A DNA stretch of 64,000 nucleotides from Pelodera strongyloides (Eukaryota > Nematoda > Chromadorea > Rhabditida > Rhabditidae): the NCBI GenBank assembly GCA_036852015.1, contig JAANDG010000222.1:152195-216194 (forward strand), read 5' to 3'. Below the pieces are notes generated by a model that was not told where the DNA came from, searched no databases, and saw only the letters and a list, made by a program, of their open reading frames with translations. Each line of letters begins with the position of its first letter. The stretch's first letter is position 1. Position numbers and translations under genes: made by a program. This document shows positions 1 through 11,743 of the stretch, one piece after another.

Positions 1-457
1 GCCCAGCATTGCTGTATATTACTACCTCAACCTATATATCGACACAGAGAAACGTATGCAGTACGATTCCCCAGTTTCATGCAAATTCACATCAACTGCA
101 CCATTTCCAAATTAGAATATCATGTCTTGAGCAAAAATTTGCATAAATTCATTCTAGCTCGTCACGCGATCAAGCCACCGAAGCACATTTTTTTTTGCAA
201 GTATTGCATATTCCCGCGAACAAGTATTCATATAAGTTTTTTGTGTTCCTTAGCTGCGCCATTCGTAAACCCCGCGGAACCGTCTTTATCCCTTTAAATT
301 CCTCCATTTCTTATGCTTTATTTCTCTTTTTCGCGTTTCTCCTTCTCACGTAATTGTCTAATTGACGGCATGCACCTAACACATGTTTATTTATCACATT
401 GTTGCTTTACTTCAGACCAACTCCAATCAATACCGTTCGAAAGGTCCCAATCAATAA
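1..457. other. Upstream stretch without a supported gene
   Basis: AT-rich sequence with short open frames only and no phase-consistent exons on either strand. It ends in a splice acceptor (TTTACTTCAG, about 405-414) and a 43-base leader before the ATG at 458, which I read as a trans-splice site for the small gene that follows. Confidence 0.4.
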
Positions 458-1462
458 ATGGAGGAAGTGAAACTGCTCGAGAAGTCTGCCGTCCAACGAA
501 ACAATAAGAAAGTGATCGAATACGAGGAAGTCGCACTCGACGTAGATGAGGAAGTGCACGGGGTCGGCATTCCTTTCTTTCTTTATCAATGTTTTATTGA
601 GTTCATTTTTTTCCTCTTGATAGTGGACTTGACTGAACTTACGAAAATTGCGCGATACATTGTTATAGGGAATATGTATGCCCTTTTTGAAGTTAAGCTG
701 TATTAATAGAATGTGTGTTCCTCATTAAGGAAACAACAACAAAAATGGTTAAAAGTTTCCCATTTAAAAGAAAATGATTTTCAAAGTTCATCTTTTCCAT
801 AGTAAACGCGTTATTTGACCCCCTGGCTTACACGGCAGTGCTGATGGAGCAAAAAATTTAGCATATGGGCAAACATCGGCATATAGCATGCAACAGCGAC
901 ATATTTGCATGCAAATGAGAATATTCGAATTTACATATTCAGTCGCCTACTTAAATTCATGGCTGGTGTGGAAACTCTAGTTTCGCAGTTGTTTTGCTCA
1001 TTTTGAGTGCCTACATATTCCCTTTATGTTCCCGATAAATGCTACGTTATTCCTCCCAACTACAATTTTACAAAAATTATACAATTTAGTGGCTAGACGA
1101 CGTTCAACTCGTCTGGAGTGACGACGAAGACGTCGAGGAACAGAAGAATGGCCGGAGACCGTGCAGGAGGACACACATCGCACACTTTCTCAAGTTGGTT
1201 CAAATCAATAATACTAATAGACACACATAGAGTAGCCAACTCGAATCCAGGATGGCAGCACCTGCGGGCACCCGCCGCACATCCTAAACGGGGTGTCCTG
1301 CGCATCCACGGCGTCTTTTTTTGTGAGCAGCGACGGCGCGGCGTTTCATCAGTCTATTAATTCAGGCACGTAACCCCCGACGGAGAGCAGGACAAGTTCG
1401 CAGTGGGTGCGGCTCTCACTCTCTTTATGCTCGTCATCATTTTTATCGTTGTTTCGTTGTAA
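458..1462 (+). CDS. Small predicted tail-anchored membrane protein, 87 aa, 3 exons
   Basis: Not a family I recognise. Three exons fit in phase: 458-553, 1090-1160 and 1366-1462. The protein has a charged N-terminal half (KKVIEYEEVALDVDEE), an acidic middle (WSDDEDVEEQKN) and one hydrophobic stretch at the very C-terminus (FAVGAALTLFMLVIIFIVV) followed by two residues and TAA. That is the layout of a tail-anchored protein facing the cytosol. An SL-type acceptor lies just before the start. Both donors are weak (GTGCAC, GTGCAG). Intron 1 is almost filled by a 357-bp MITE and intron 2 holds a GC-rich dispersed repeat. The gene is antisense to the kinesin-2 gene and lies just beyond its last visible exon, so it may be nested in a kinesin-2 intron. 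A strong donor (GTAAGTAA) overlaps the stop, so a longer isoform is possible. Confidence 0.45.
667..1023. mobile_element. Foldback MITE, family A copy 1 (TSD TTAT)
   Basis: A 357-bp element with perfect 10-bp terminal inverted repeats (AGGGAATATG and CATATTCCCT), flanked by the direct repeat TTAT. A second copy, nearly identical by eye, is at 56239-56597, flanked by TTAA. It has no coding capacity. It occupies the first intron of the small tail-anchored gene. Confidence 0.85.
1240..1350 (+). repeat. GC-rich dispersed repeat, copy 1
   Basis: GC-rich stretch containing GGCAGCACCTGCGGGCACCC and ending near GGCGTTTCATCAG. Related sequence occurs at 42790-42960 and 55690-55890 in the same orientation, each with the CCGCA(G)GTGCGC-like core. 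It lies in an intron. Confidence 0.5.
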
Positions 1463-1509
1463 GTAAATTGTTTTCATTTGCTATTTTGTTTTATTGTTTA
1501 AGAACTTAC

Positions 1510-4500
1510 CTTTTTGAGTTCGTTCTCCCGGGCAAGCAAATCTTCGTTCAATTTGTTCCTTTCTTCCTCGTCCATACCTAATTATCACATAATTAACAGA
1601 TAATTAGGGTATGGTTCTGAGTAATGCGTGTTTTTGAAAGAGTGTTACAGAAATTAAAATTTCCCAGTAGCATAGCCATAGCATAACGTTCTAGAACAAA
1701 ATCTTCGAATAGAAACTATGTTAGCTGCATTAGGATTAGGAAGCATACGAGTATACCAATGTTGGGTCTCAAATAGGCATAATAAATCTTCAAACATCCT
1801 AAGAGAGTCAATGTTTCAATCAGTCAGTTTATGCGCATGGCTACAGACTACGTTGTTTAGAACTTATCCGTAATTTCTTTTGTCAATAAGCTCCACCAAA
1901 AGTACTACTACAATTTTGGAAAGAAAGTCCGATGTGTAAAGACAAAGATGTGATTGGATTACGGTAGTCATGAATAAATTATTGAAAGCAAGTAATACAG
2001 TGAGTATCTCCAAAACACCCCACCTTCCATCTGCTCCCTCCTCTTCAGCACACTCTCTTCCATATGTTTCTCACCCACCTTCCATCTGCTCCCTCCTCTT
2101 CAGCACACTCTCTTCCATGTCTCTCACCCACCTTCCATCTGCTCCCTCCTCTTCAGCACACTCTCTTCCATGTCTCTCACCCACCTTCCATCTGCTCCCT
2201 CCTCTTCAGCACACTCTCTTCCATGTCTCTCATCTTCTTTTCCCAGGCTGCACCACCGCGTGCCTTCCGAAGTTCCTCCATTGATGCACTCAGAGGTCCA
2301 TCTTCCTCGTCTCCTTCTTCTTCTAAAATATCTTTAAGTGTCTGACGCCAGAACCGAACCACGGTCGTTTGGGCAGCACATACACTCTATCCACTTGACC
2401 GTGGTGGACCGATCGCGAGCCCTATCCCATGTCACTTGTCTAGAACAACCGTCAACCCGATTGCGCTACGTAGGTGTCCTGTTTTCAAGGAAGCTACAAC
2501 CCAACAGAAAGGTAGTTGGACATCGGTTGTCTCCATGAGCACACATAATTAGCTTAAGTACCTGAATCCATAACGTCCAGAAAGTGTTTATGGTTCTCAT
2601 ATTTACCAGAATATACAACTCTAGATCGTAATTTACTACAATGTGATAGAAAGCAATTGCTAAATCAAACAGCAACAAACCAGCTAATTGCCTTCTCAAC
2701 ATCTCGATTTCGTTCTGGAATTTGCGTAGAAGTGCATCCTTGGGGTCTTCGTTGATTCTGAACAAAAATATAATTAACCTTTACTTCTATAAACTATTTT
2801 TTTTAATCCAATTATTCTATACCACATCTTACTAAATAATAAACTCACCTAGCCGCATTCTGGATATTCTTCGCTCGATTTGCATACCGTAGTGTCGAGA
2901 GAGTTTCATCGTAATTGAAAGAGGCTGGACCGATGTTGGCCACCTAGGAGGGCACGGGAATACAGTCATGAAATCACTGACACCTTACAATTAGTCCATT
3001 CGATGACACACCTTACCTTAGATTAGTTCTTAGTTCTTACCCTAACTCTATAGTCTATAAACGAAGCAGATGCACTGCTAACTAACAATTTTTTACAGTA
3101 TACCACTTCAAGTATATGTCGAGAATGTCACCTCACTTACGTCACTCATTATCATTTACACTGCTATACTTAAAAAAGAAACAGAAATTTACCATCAATG
3201 TCTTCGAGTTTCCTCCCAAAGAATCCTGGAGTAGTCTAGTCAACTTTGAATTCCTATACGGAATATGTGTGCACTTGCTGTCCACAAGAGCCGAGATCAC
3301 ATTGCCGAGAGTACTAAATCAAAGTTTTATTTAACAAAAATATCCATTCCATCCATTTTCTCTACTATTTTTTTAGGTTTATTTATGAGGCAAAATCTAA
3401 CATTGTCTGAATAAATGCCCTAGTAATATTCTAACATTTCGCTTTGCGCATTGTGTTAACAAATAAATTATCGTATAAATCATATTGGCTACAATTCGTA
3501 CTATAATACGTCTCAATCTCAATGTTAAGCCGCTCGGCGAGTAATACAAAATTACGGTGAAATAAGAGTACTGTAGTCCAGTAAGATCAATAGCACACAC
3601 AGCAGCTACAGTACTCCCTCACCTGAGACTCAGATTGATCTTGGCTGCCTCCTTGAGCCTGTCCCCAGTTGCTCCAGTCTTAGACTGTCTCTCACTGCCC
3701 GCCAAATCAACTAATTGCAGTTTGCCCTAAATATAAGCGTTTTTTTCTTAATGAGCTTATGTGGAATGCGAATTGTTCGGCGGCAAAATCCGTCTCGGAC
3801 ACGCAAACAACGAGGAATGAAGTCAAAACCGTTGTAAAAGGTAAGGTAGGAAATGAGTCATTCGTGAAGTTCATTTTTTAACCAGTGGTGATTTCACAAA
3901 AATTTATCGCTGGGGTAGGTTACAGGCGTCTCCTGTTTAGCGTGCTCTCTCGGCCTTCGCTCGCTGCCTGTCAAAAGCAGAGAAAGCCGAGAGGGCACGC
4001 TAAACGCGGTACAGTACGCGAAACGTGTTACGTTAAATTTTTGTGAAACCGGCCTCAGTTTCCTTACCTGTGTCACGTGCCCTTTATCACAACTCTCCAC
4101 AGTTACTGTAAACATTGCGTGCGAACGAGAACTCTCAATATTCATCATTGTCGAGCCGACTTTTCCTGAAAACAAATGAATGAGTTGGAGTGGTCCGGGT
4201 CATCTATAAATAAAGGTAAAGGTCCAAACGGTCCATATCCCCATCCCACAAATGGACACAGAAATTTGCATATACTACATGGACATACAATTTTCCTGGA
4301 CATTCTTCACAAAATATGTGTCACACCTCTCAAAGAATTCTTACAATTAATGTTAGTAGAAATCTTTTTCGAAATTGCTTACTATTCTTATTTCCATAAT
4401 CCATGATTTTCAGCATTTGACTAGCATTGGAAACAGTCACTGACGATAAATTTTTCACGTAGACTCCCACATCGGCACGCTCCTAGAAATAAGGGTCTTA

Positions 4501-5087
4501 GAACAACACAAAAAACAAACACTTCGATAAAAACTACACAAACTGCAACATATTAACACAATGTAACTACGCATTACGAAAAAGATAACCAGAAATGGGC
4601 TAACAAGGTTTTTTATGCTTGTCTAGACCTACTGGACTACCAATAAGAATCCTATGTAGTTCCGTAAAAGAACCGACAATACAAATCACATACTTTAATT
4701 TCCAAATTCTGAATGGGTGCTCCCTCTTTGACTAACAAATCTCGTATGTCCTCGTTGTAGATTTCCAAGTACGACACTCGCACCAAGAAACTGAAAAGGA
4801 AGGGTAAAGTTACAGAAATATTCCAGGTTACGGTATCTACGGTAAAATATGGTGGCTTCAGGGCTCGTAATCAAGGATAGTGACGTGAAGGACTGAAGCG
4901 AAAAGTGGAGAGAGAAAGAGAGAATGGGGTTTGTGATGGGACAGACAGAAAGAGAGCGAGAGAGAGAAAGAGAGCGAGAGAGAGAGAGAGAGAGAATGGG
5001 GTTTGTGATGGGATAGACAGAAAGAGAGCGAGAGAGGAGAGAGAGAGAGAGGAAAGAAGCGAGAGGAGAGAAAGAAAGACAGACAGA

Positions 5088-5121
<34 letters not shown>

Positions 5122-5223
5122 TAAAGAGGAGTGCGAGAGAGAGAGAGAGAAAAAGAGAGTCACAGGGGTTAGGAATGGGGACTGGGGACACAGAAAATAT
5201 ATATATATTATATTATATATATA

Positions 5224-5271
<48 letters not shown>

Positions 5272-6537
5272 CGAGAGAGACAGAGTAGAGAGAGAGAGAG
5301 AGAGAGAATAGAGAGAGGATAGATAGATAAAGAGGACACAGAGAGGATAGATAGTAGATAGTACAGAAAAACATCAAACATACGTCTTATCATGCTCACA
5401 CTTTGCAATATGGTCAAAAATGTGAGCGAATGAATTGGGAATGATTCCGGGAGCTTTCTCGGGAACTCCCGTCATTGTGAACGTCTTTCCGGTACCCGTT
5501 TGTCCGTATGCAAAGATCGTTCCTGAAATTATCCTGAAGCGTTCCTGAAGCATGAACACCGTGAATATACTCCCAGCACCCAGTGGGAGGTGAGAGAAAG
5601 AGCGGGATCACACGAATCAGAGACACGCAGAGACAAATTCTCTCAACCGGGGAGAACCACTGTTCGAGCATACCGCCACCGAACGGGGTACAATCATACC
5701 TCTTCTAATACATATGTTACCAACCCGCTGATAGCATCACCATCACGGGTCATTTCTACCTTTCAGCATCAACATAATAAGAAAACCCGGGACTAAAAGA
5801 ATCAATCAATTTACCATTGTATCCTTTGAGAACGTTCTCAACGATAGGCCGCGCGGAGACATTATACACTCTCATTTGATCCGAATTTGCATCAAAGACG
5901 GCATCAAAGGTAAACGAGCGAGATGGTTCCTATAATGTCTCACAGTGAATGTGAAGAAAAACTAACAATGAATTTGAGGTAAGAAATCAACTCTTTTAAT
6001 CAACCACTCGCGTTAGTGCTATAGGTCTCACACCAACCTTGAAGCGCCCATGGTATGCTAACAATAAGCTTACCCCAGCCAGATACCATTGCAATACCGT
6101 ATAACCACACTAGTTGACTACAGTAATTACCTGAGGTGCAATTAGTTTCGTAAGCTGCCTTAGTGTAAATTTGTTGAAACAAATGTCACTTATTTTAGCT
6201 TTTGTAGTGAATTTTCATCTGTTTTTTTTTATTTATTATTATCCATTTATTCGCTGTTAGTGGCCTTATATTGTCAAAACTTGCGCGATACTTTGTTGTC
6301 GTAATAAATGTTATGTTATGTTATGCTAGTGATAGCTGTCACAGCAACCCTGAGCGCTCAGACAAACTTGTATAGCTAATTACCATAGATAATTACCTGA
6401 GACGCGACCGGATTGGTGATCTGCACAATGTTGTCTGCTTGATCAACCTCCACACAATCAGAATGTCCTTGCTCAATTTCCTGCTCAGAAAGTGGTCGGC
6501 ATCTCACCACCACACGCACTTGCTCCACTTCCTCCAT
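1510..6537 (-). CDS. Kinesin-2 motor subunit (KIF3/KLP-20/KLP-11 type), 3' part missing
   Basis: Plus-end-directed motor of the kinesin-2 class; in other animals these subunits drive intraflagellar transport. Twelve in-phase exons on the minus strand: 6397-6537, 5815-5929, 5384-5522, 4694-4790, 4383-4482, 4068-4165, 3623-3726, 3193-3313, 2849-2943, 2681-2757, 2185-2322 and 1510-1577. Visible motifs in order are [11 protein letters not shown]-loop [34 protein letters not shown] (switch I), [10 protein letters not shown] (switch II), [17 protein letters not shown] and the neck [18 protein letters not shown]. An acidic EEEGDEEDG segment and a coiled-coil start ([14 protein letters not shown]) follow, both typical of KIF3 proteins. 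The last visible exon ends at a good donor (GTAAG) in phase 0. I cannot find the rest of the stalk, so the gene probably continues past the left edge or is truncated. The start is ATG at 6537, just after a CCCTTAG acceptor. Confidence 0.85.
2018..2232. repeat. 53-bp minisatellite, about four copies, spanning a kinesin-2 splice donor
   Basis: Units begin at about 2021, 2076, 2129 and 2182 (spacing 55, 53, 53). On the minus strand each unit holds the end of kinesin-2 exon 11 and its donor (GATGGAAG|GTGGGTGAG). Only the copy at the exon edge is needed; the others lie in the intron as copies of exon end plus donor. The unit length is not a multiple of three. Confidence 0.85.
2352..2470 (-). mobile_element. 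tRNA-derived SINE-like sequence
   Basis: Minus-strand sequence with a canonical pol III A box (TAGCGCAATCGGG) and a weaker B-box-like motif (GGCTCGCGATC) about 45 bases further on. It sits in the kinesin-2 intron just before exon 11. No intact tRNA fold, so I read it as a SINE head or tRNA relic. Confidence 0.45.
4906..5365. repeat. GA-rich and TA microsatellite block
   Basis: Long GA/GAGA tracts with an imperfect unit containing GAATGGGGTTTGTGATGGGA, then a TA tract at about 5197-5270, then more GA tract and GATA-like repeats. It fills the kinesin-2 intron between the exons at 4694-4790 and 5384-5522. Open frames across it are repeat artefacts. Confidence 0.9.
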
Positions 6538-6604
6538 TACTAAGGGAGCAACCAATACCGGGACCTTTAAAATAATAATAATAATAATAATAATAACAAT
6601 AATA

Positions 6605-6641
<37 letters not shown>

Positions 6642-6706
6642 GTTTCGTCTAAGAAACACGCGTGATCCACTTCCTTCATCACTAAGGGAGCACTCAATAC
6701 CCTCAC
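6530..6706. repeat. Duplicated kinesin-2 start region flanking an (ATT)n microsatellite
   Basis: About 45 bases carrying the acceptor and ATG of kinesin-2 (minus strand CCCTTAGTAATGGAGGAAG) recur upstream as CCCTTAGTGATGAAGGAAG. The copies are separated by an (ATT)n tract at about 6572-6640. The upstream ATG opens a frame that runs through the tract as poly-tyrosine and is out of frame with the motor. Confidence 0.75.
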
Positions 6707-8198
6707 AACCTTTAATTATAAATTATTTTTATTCTTAATCATTAGGATTATTATTCTCATTTAATAATAAAAAAGTAACTACTTCGGTTCTTAAAATACG
6801 AATGTGTGGTCATACTGTACCGAATCTAATCATGAGGAACGAACAAACAATGCTTGCATTTTGTCAAAGAATAAAAACCTATGTGAAACTTAGCGATATA
6901 GTTGAAGCCCAAAAAAATAATACCCTGCGAAACTCCCCAACCCTCTAGAAACTATAGAAACGAGCAAACTCGCGCATTAACCACGCTACCGTGAATCTTT
7001 TCTAGCAAAACCACAAAATTTTCAAAAATATTTATTAATATACATAAGCAAAATATAATCGAATAGACTTGACATATAGGGAATTCTTAATAGTATAGAG
7101 ATTATCAGTTTGAGGAACGACGGTTTAGTGACGACGCGTTATACGCCTAGAGCTACCAAAACAAACGGCCAAAATTTTCCAAATTTAAAAATTTAACATT
7201 CATTGAGAATCTAACTTTAAGCTCAAATAAAACCTTACAAACTATATATTAACCGAGAACCAGAGCACAACATGACTAATACCATAAATAAAAACAAATT
7301 AGCATAAACATCAGATTCAGGGTACTAATTTATGGACACAATTACAGTAAGCACACACGATGAACAAACAACATAAGAAATCACTAGAGTATCAGCTAAT
7401 AAATTAAGAATATACAAAGTAATACCGCACCTCTATACATGACGTAGAAGCTGGATCCGATCAATTATCAACTAGCAAGCAATTACCAAAGTAAGAATGT
7501 CTAATTTATTACTTATCTAATCTAATTGCCTAGATCTAACTCAGATCCAGTCCACTTAGCGTGCACCAAAATTAACTTTAAGAACCTTATGAACTTTATG
7601 AGAATCAAATAAATACATAACGCATCTCAGCAAAAATACGAAAAGTGAACTTTGGTATGCAAAAACGAGCTCAGTCTTTACAAATTACAAAAATGGCCAA
7701 GAGTTTGCGTAGTCCACACGGGGCAATGGTTAGACAAATGAAAGATTAAAAAAACAAGCAAGGTGTGTACATAAACGAGATTCTTCTTAATAACAAATCT
7801 TACTCACAAACAGCCAGAGTACGTACTGAAAATGAACCAAAAATCTAAAAGACTAGCCTTCGCATTGGTAAAATAATAGAGCCCATAGTATGGATTAAAT
7901 AAATAGTATTAATGAGCATGTACAAGGTGAAGCAAGCCGAGCAAGAGTAGCACAGTATCAAAGAGACCATGAATTCGACACACATCTGTTATTAACGGGA
8001 ACATATCGCGTTAAATACTACAGTCGAATTCAGTTTCTATTAGTCGAAAACTTGAAACAATAACGCGGACAAAAGCACAAGTGGAAGTAAAAAAGAACAG
8101 GGAAACCGGCAGGACAACACAACTAGGAATCGGTACTTTTGCTTCCATATTCAATTAGTATAAAGCCAAGAACACGCTACAAACTGAAAATGGAAACC
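6538..8198. other. Intergenic region between kinesin-2 and PIP4K
   Basis: AT-rich. Apart from the start-region duplication and the ATT tract at its left edge I see no gene, RNA or clear mobile element. It holds the promoter and 5' flank of kinesin-2 and the 3' flank of PIP4K on the minus strand. Confidence 0.5.
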
Positions 8199-11100
8199 TC
8201 AATTTGAAACAGCTCGCGTCACGAATTCCATCAGCCGTTTCGAGTACTGAAAATATATTACTAAACTTAACATATCAGGGATTAACAAGAATCCCCGATT
8301 TCTATATATTCAATTAAATTAAAAGTTTGAGTTCCCTGATTACACAACACACTGTGGTAACGAACTCTATAAACCCTATACTTCAACGTAAATTCACTAT
8401 ATACTCCAAATATGCATGCACCCTTCACTAACACTGACCCCATCGTTGCGGCCACGTTGCTACTACCAACAATAATCGTACAAAGTAAAAAAAAAAGTAC
8501 AAGAAAAATGTCGAACCTGATCCGGTTTCACTGTGCTAATATTCTCCACATCACTTCCGTACTTGACAGTCTTTGCTGCAGTTGCCGTACGCTTCTTCAC
8601 ACCATAATATGTGAGGATATCAACGAGGCCGATGAAATAGATCAACCGTTGCTCACAATCTAAATGTCCATCATTATACAACATATAACTAAACTAAATC
8701 GTCAACGTTAACGCTACTACTCGAAAGCAGATAGTCACTGGCGTCTTTCAATGCTCAGCAGGCAAAACAAAAACGGACGGGACCATATTACCCAACATAC
8801 CAATTATCAACTTATTTTATATACGTATGAATGCTCCATACAGATAAAAGCAATGTTGGAAAGAAGAAGCTTGTATACCAACTTTTGTAATTATTTATAA
8901 GTATGATAAGTATACGCGTTTTTCGCATTATTTATCTGTATGATAAACTACTGACAATGAGTCTCATCCAATTGAAACATAAAAAAACTAACCTGGAGAG
9001 GAGGAGATCGCATAAAACTCGTCGTCCAGTTCCGGTCCACCTTCTTGTGAAGGGAACGCGCCCGTGGAGGGAATGGGTGAATCGGGCGGCGTCGGCGCCA
9101 GTTCATCGCCACTGAATTTAAATACAATCAAGCCAATCGTGAGCTTACTTGATAAGTAAAAGGAACTAATCATAATTACGTCATGCCAAAAAAGTGCTGC
9201 AAAATTTATGTTTCTTCATAGATAGAACAATGTAAAACTGTAAAAAGTCAACTCATATACATCAGAGGACATTAGTTCGCAACGGACCATATCCGCTATT
9301 ACGATCGACAACAAGTAAGTAAAAATGAAGACATGGTCCTCCAATACATTAGATAAAATAAAATAAAAACTAACCTTTCTTCACTATGTTCTAAAGGCCG
9401 AGCAGCGCTCTCGGCTTGTGCCTTGTCAATGTCATGAATACCTGAAAGAAATATCATCGACTGTTACGTTCAGCACGACGTCATACTAAACTCCTCTGTT
9501 TAACAAATCAACAGCTTGAACGTATTCAAACCAAGATAAACATATATAATGAAAATGACACTGCCGTCCGAAGCTGACATATGTTGCGTACAGATAAGGA
9601 GAATAGCATCAGTATCAGATCACTTAACACCACACGACCTCTTCTGACATATCTATAGAGGCTAAAACGGATAACGTTTTAACCTAAACAAAATAAAAAC
9701 AAACCTAGCAAAAGTGAATAATCCATTAGATGTTGCTTCGCCAACCAAGTAGTATCCGACTCCAGCATCTCTAATAACTGCTTTTTGATTTCCTAAACAT
9801 ACACGTTAGACATCGCACGACAAGAAAATAGCTCAGTAAAGCCATTATTAAACAACTAACACATAAATAAGTGCTTAAAATTTCATTCTTTAGTCGAAAC
9901 GTTTGAACAACACGTATTACAAAGTTTAAGCTAACAACAAAGCGGATTAACACCATGACACAGTTAGTTACAATATTATTTAAAACTACAACAAATATTC
10001 AATAAACTTAAAAAAAATATATAAAATAGTGAAAGCCAACCTCCGGTACTCGTATCTTGACATTGGAATCCAAAAAGTCATTATCTTTAAAAGTTGGTCG
10101 ATCTTTTGCCCTTTCCTTCTCCGAAGCAGCACGGGAAACTGTAGAACCCTGAATTTCGGTGATTATTCGGTGATTTAGCAGATAGCGATGAAACGCACAT
10201 AGAATACGAAGTACGCAGTGACATCGGGACATCGCGCAATTAATATATGGAATCCGTGAAACATAATGTTTTAATCAAATCAAATTACAATTACAATGCT
10301 AACACTCCATGTAATATGAGACAACTTCAGTTTCAGCTGATCTCCGTCCATATGCAAAGTTCTAAGCTCTACACACCATTTTTAATAGTGCTGTCAAATA
10401 TTACTTTTAAATAAAAATTTCTTCTTCTTTGTTCCTACGACTCGTTGATCCAATAAACATTATTATTATTATACTACCTGGTAAGCGTAAAACCCGTCCT
10501 CTTCTAACGGAGAGGGTCAGTAATACATACAAACTAAAACAAAACAAGAAACCAAACTCCTAAAATCACAAATTCAACCAACCTTGAGATCATATTTTGT
10601 ATGCACATTATACTTTCTTCCAAAAACGTTTCGCATCACAATCAAGTAGGTTTCATTTCCATCGACGGTCAATCGGTACAGGCCGAGGTACTGGGGGAGC
10701 AGGGTCTTGCCTAAACTTATTTAAAGTTTAAACGAATACTAAATATTAAATAAAAAGACAAAAAAACTGACAATGAGACAAAAAGGTTAATTAAAACAGT
10801 ATATAAATAACTTGGCGTAAAAGATGAGGCAAAAGCGAGGTAAGCACACATGATGAATACTGTCTCGTCCAGTAAAAATTCAAATCTGATTACGTATGTT
10901 ACGGGGTTGCGAACTTCAATAGCTAGTTAATCTCCGAGAAGATTCTCGGAAAAAGCTCGGAAACTTTGAGGTTCTCGGGCCGAGCTCGGAAAATAGGCGG
11001 GCCGAGCTCGGGAGCCGTCTGTTTGTCCGTTTCCGAGCATTTCCCGCGGATTTTCCGAGCTTTTTCCGACAAACTTTCGTTTTCCGAGCGTTTTCCGACT

Positions 11101-11710
11101 AAAAAACTAGTAGGAAACTAGTAAAAAACTAGCTGGTTTTTCCGCGGAAAATGCTCGGAAACAAATATCATAGTACACTCACATCAAGACATAGAGACGT
11201 AAACGCAACACACACAACATGACAACAAACTATTAAGTGCCTTTTGAAACATTTTGAATACGCATCGATGATAGATGAAAAATAAAAGCAAAAAAAACTC
11301 AAACACTTGCCATGTTTCTCAACCACATATTCGTGGTAGGACTTCATTACGGAATGGAGTTCAGCAACTGCTTCCGAGTCCATCGACTAAAACAATTTAA
11401 ATAATAATTATTATTTTTAGGACTATTATCATACAATCATACTCCACATCCACACAATCTAAATACCTGATATCATAAGAACCAAATTTCGCAAGGTCAT
11501 AACTTCAGAAATAATGTACAAGAGAATAATGAACATGCGCGGCGGAGTAAATAAACCTAAACAATTCAATATATACATAGTATAAATATTCACCTTGATG
11601 ACAAACTTCTTGTCGTACGAGACAAAGAACCTCGCTCCTCCTGAACTTGTCTTGCCTCCATCGATCTGGTCCGGGTCAGGGTCCTATAGAAAATTTTATT
11701 ATTATTAATT

Positions 11711-11743
<33 letters not shown>

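Noticed and set aside
1366..1509. Kinesin-2 C-terminal exon on the minus strand
   Set aside because: An in-phase open frame exists but would need an intron of about 29 bases; the plus-strand membrane-anchor reading is better supported.
4858..5417. Long open frames on both strands across the GA/TA block
   Set aside because: They only read the simple repeat (Arg/Glu or Ser/Leu runs) and lie in a kinesin-2 intron.
6485..6706. Poly-tyrosine ORF
   Set aside because: Product of the (ATT)n tract and the duplicated start region; out of frame with the kinesin.
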